A stretch of 6,029 nucleotides of DNA from an uncultured Alphaproteobacteria bacterium (GTDB lineage: Bacteria > Pseudomonadota > Alphaproteobacteria > Puniceispirillales > Puniceispirillaceae), in NCBI GenBank assembly GCA_913031555.1, contig CAJWDO010000113.1, positions 1 through 6,029 of the forward strand, read 5' to 3'. Both the position numbers and the translations under genes were made by a program. Shown in pieces: positions 5,698 to 6,029 of the stretch (positions within the stretch are counted from its first letter, which is position 1; every line of letters begins with the position of its first letter). The notes below the pieces were generated by a model. The model searched no databases and had not been told where the DNA came from. It saw only the letters and a program-made list of their open reading frames with translations.

Positions 5698-6029
5698 TCA
5701 GCGACGACGGGGGCGTTTTCGCGGGCTGCTGCCGGGGGTGCCGGCGGGGAATCTGGCGGCGGAGGGTCCACCATCCCGATCACCGCCCCGGTCACCGGCA
5801 TGGTCACCGGCATGATCACCGGCAGCATGCCGCTGGGCGATCGCCTGCGGCATGCCAGGCGCGTTCAGGCCAAGTTCGGCCGCCTCCATCCGCCGGATCT
5901 CGTCACGAAGCCGCGCCGCCTCCTCGAACTCCAGATTGGCCGCGGCATCCTGCATTGATTTCTCGAGGTCGGCGATCACTGCGGCGTAATTGTTGCCGAC
6001 CAGATCACCAGCCTTGGCACCGGCTTGAG
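5698..6029 (-). CDS. uvrB: UvrB, excinuclease ABC subunit B (C-terminal 109 residues; 5' end outside window)
   Basis: UvrB is the damage-verifying helicase-like subunit that hands the lesion to UvrC. Only its end is present. The stretch IADLEKSMQDAAANLEFE followed by EAARLRDEIRRME is the UVR domain, the coiled-coil hairpin that ends UvrB and docks to the matching motif in UvrC. Position at the extreme C-terminus, with UvrC encoded separately downstream, identifies it as UvrB. After the UVR helix comes an unusual tail of roughly 60 residues rich in Gly, His, Asp and Ala (HAGD repeats), ending in a basic RKRPRRR. The conserved helicase motifs lie outside the window and cannot be checked. The reading frame is open to the edge. 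Confidence 0.9.
   Translation of the reverse strand, partial: QAGAKAGDLVGNNYAAVIADLEKSMQDAAANLEFEEAARLRDEIRRMEAAELGLNAPGMPQAIAQRHAAGDHAGDHAGDRGGDRDGGPSAARFPAGTPGSSPRKRPRRR
5778..5825. repeat. Four 12-bp tandem units in the 3' end of uvrB
   Basis: The units are GATCACCGCCCC, GGTCACCGGCAT, GGTCACCGGCAT and GATCACCGGCAG; the middle two are identical. Each encodes four residues of the HAGD/RGGD type in the UvrB tail. Divergence of the outer copies suggests an older array with a recent central duplication. Confidence 0.85.

Noticed and set aside
5632..5958. Plus-strand open reading frame over the AT-rich gap and uvrB end
   Set aside because: Most of it is antisense to the uvrB tail and reads through its 12-bp repeats. 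A TTGTCA at 5607 lacks a convincing -10, so I do not call an antisense gene.

Overview
The window is a GC-rich bacterial chromosomal segment in which every supportable gene lies on the minus strand, so transcription runs from the right edge to the left. Reading in that direction, the order is uvrB (3' end only), an AT-rich gap of 462 bases, then uvrC, pgsA, mobB, moeA, moaD and a moaE-derived gene. The uvrC-pgsA-moaD-moaE neighbourhood, GC-rich codons and GTG starts suggest an alphaproteobacterium. No rRNA or marker gene is present to confirm this.

Right edge (5698-6029): the last 109 residues of UvrB, with its UVR helix followed by a low-complexity His/Gly/Asp tail built from 12-bp tandem repeats and a basic end. 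Gap (5236-5697): a candidate uvrB terminator, a block that drops to 25% GC (5401-5500), an exact DnaA box with a near-match beside it, and a degenerate parS-like half-site. It could be a DnaA-responsive promoter region or part of a replication origin. The sequence alone does not decide.

Repair and lipid part (2665-5235): a full-length UvrC with both nuclease centres and a four-cysteine cluster motif, then the phosphatidylglycerophosphate synthase PgsA 66 bases downstream. Molybdenum cofactor part (44-2672): mobB, moeA, moaD and moaE follow with overlaps of 8, 4 and 4 bases and then a 3-base gap, as expected of a translationally coupled operon. MobB and MoeA act late (molybdate insertion, nucleotide attachment); MoaD and MoaE form molybdopterin synthase.

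The most striking feature is the last gene. Its first ~54-60 residues are MoaE, but the remaining ~106 are the C-terminal dimerization domain of a soluble pyridine nucleotide transhydrogenase (SthA/UdhA type). The switch is in frame and occurs at a short motif that both families share. It removes the catalytic C-terminal half of MoaE. It is either a real recombination or deletion product, or an assembly chimera. A second pattern is that in-frame tandem duplications sit at the disordered ends of three neighbouring proteins (MobB N-terminus, UvrC N-terminus, UvrB C-terminus).
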